A DNA stretch of 64,000 nt, taken from Planctomycetota bacterium. GTDB lineage: Bacteria; Planctomycetota; Phycisphaerae; UBA1845; UTPLA1. The stretch spans positions 86,401 to 150,400 of the forward strand of contig JADJRI010000008.1 in the NCBI GenBank assembly GCA_016712275.1. Direction: 5' to 3'. This document shows positions 63,599-64,000 of this stretch, piece after piece. A program made the position numbers and the translations under genes. Position 1 is the stretch's first letter. Each line of letters starts with the position of its first letter. The notes under the pieces were generated by a model, which was not told the DNA's origin, did no database searches, and saw nothing but the letters and a program-made list of their open reading frames with translations.

Positions 63599-63802
63599 AT
63601 GGATGAGCAGACAGCCATGGATGAAGGCGAGGACACGCAGGCGGAGCCGCTTGAATATGCCCGCATGAAGGAAATTCGACCGTTGCCGGCGGGAGACAGC
63701 CCGCATGTGATGAGATGGGCGACGATTGTGCTCTGCGCGGCCGTGCTGGCGCCATTTCTCCTTGGGATCATCGTTTTGCTGGGAATTCTGATTTTTCTAT
63801 GA
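63599..63802 (+). CDS. Small single-span membrane protein
   Basis: The 67-aa protein has a hydrophilic head (EGEDTQAEPLEYARMKEI) and one strong transmembrane helix at the C-terminus (TIVLCAAVLAPFLLGIIVLL). No family recognised. The ribosome site is weak, so the start is not certain; another ATG 6 codons later is possible. The stop overlaps the next start by ATGA (63799-63802), suggesting coupled translation. Confidence 0.5.
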   Translation: MDEQTAMDEGEDTQAEPLEYARMKEIRPLPAGDSPHVMRWATIVLCAAVLAPFLLGIIVLLGILIFL

Positions 63803-64000
63803 ACTGGAACATGGACTGGATTGTCGCGGCGTCGGCCGTGATCGACTTCGCGCTGGCGTGGGCAATTGTCCTCGGCGCCGGGAAGCGATCGGCGCGGAGG
63901 CGTAACTTTGAGACGGGCGACGCGGCGGCGGATGCGTTTGGCGAGCGCGAGCCGGGGCGAATAGGCATAGGCCGTGTGCTTGCGGCGGCGGCGGCTGTCG
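63799..64000 (+). CDS. Membrane protein, partial at right window edge
   Basis: It begins MNWNMDWIVAASAVIDFALA with a transmembrane helix, then a charged stretch (GKRSARRRNFETGDAAADAF). The frame is open to the window end. It starts inside the stop codon of the preceding small membrane gene. Function unknown. Confidence 0.45.
   Translation, partial: MNWNMDWIVAASAVIDFALAWAIVLGAGKRSARRRNFETGDAAADAFGEREPGRIGIGRVLAAAAAV

Noticed and set aside
1..64000. CRISPR array or phage region
   Set aside because: No evenly spaced identical repeats with unique spacers, and no phage structural or integrase genes were found.

Overview
This 64 kb window is high-GC bacterial chromosome. It most resembles a planctomycete, probably of the Phycisphaerae type. 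The supporting signs are PEP-CTERM sorting tails (13664-14317, 55167-55952), dockerin-like NCD...DLNGDG tails on secreted proteins, DUF1573 proteins, TlpA-type redox proteins fused to large periplasmic domains, a CxxCNYDLTGN zinc ribbon, several REP-like palindromes, and low-complexity intergenic repeats. The assignment is inferred from gene content. No rRNA or tRNA gene was recognised.

Layout. 0-8 kb: secreted/lipoprotein genes, a 7Fe ferredoxin, an agmatinase-family gene, a complete REP-associated (Y1) transposase with 39-bp inverted ends, a DUF1573 protein and a collagen-like S74 chaperone protein. 8-14 kb: a YkgJ-family protein, DUF4287/SRPBCC and DUF4265 proteins, an exported methyltransferase-fold protein and a PEP-CTERM protein. 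14.4-19 kb: an accessory island with a truncated RHS protein carrying an unrecognised C-terminal domain, an IS5-type element inserted behind it, a membrane-anchored propeller gene (candidate immunity gene) and several repeat families. 19-26.5 kb: two coupled YkgJ genes, a Rieske protein, a TPR protein, a BaiN-type flavoprotein and a DUF1573-thioredoxin protein. 26.5-33.6 kb: a decayed second REP-transposase element, a kelch-like dockerin protein and three consecutive TlpA-type proteins. 33.7-39.4 kb: ribD, serA and two further 2-hydroxyacid dehydrogenases. 39.7-47.5 kb: a hexapeptide acyltransferase, an NtrC-type regulator, a zinc-ribbon protein, a DUF433/DUF5615 toxin-antitoxin pair, recG, a LysM protein, a PfkB kinase and a PtsN-like protein. 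47.7-58 kb: a pentaheme cytochrome, hutU, pyrD, a methyltransferase, a UvrC-like protein, a PEP-CTERM protein and gdhA. 58-64 kb: a two-component sigma54 system, a BamD-like protein, a LOG-family protein and small membrane proteins.

Metabolically the window is mostly housekeeping: serine and riboflavin synthesis, pyrimidine synthesis, histidine and agmatine catabolism, and glutamate metabolism. This sits alongside an exported redox/cytochrome set. Gene pairs with 4-base start/stop overlaps (19612, 42944, 45567, 59741, 63799) mark likely translational coupling.

Caution on sequence quality. At least fifteen otherwise normal genes are broken by one-base shifts, often at homopolymers. In one (32560-32605) restoring three run lengths exactly regenerates a WCGPCK active site. 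Most breaks are therefore probably assembly indels rather than real pseudogenes. They are annotated here as single genes with the break noted.
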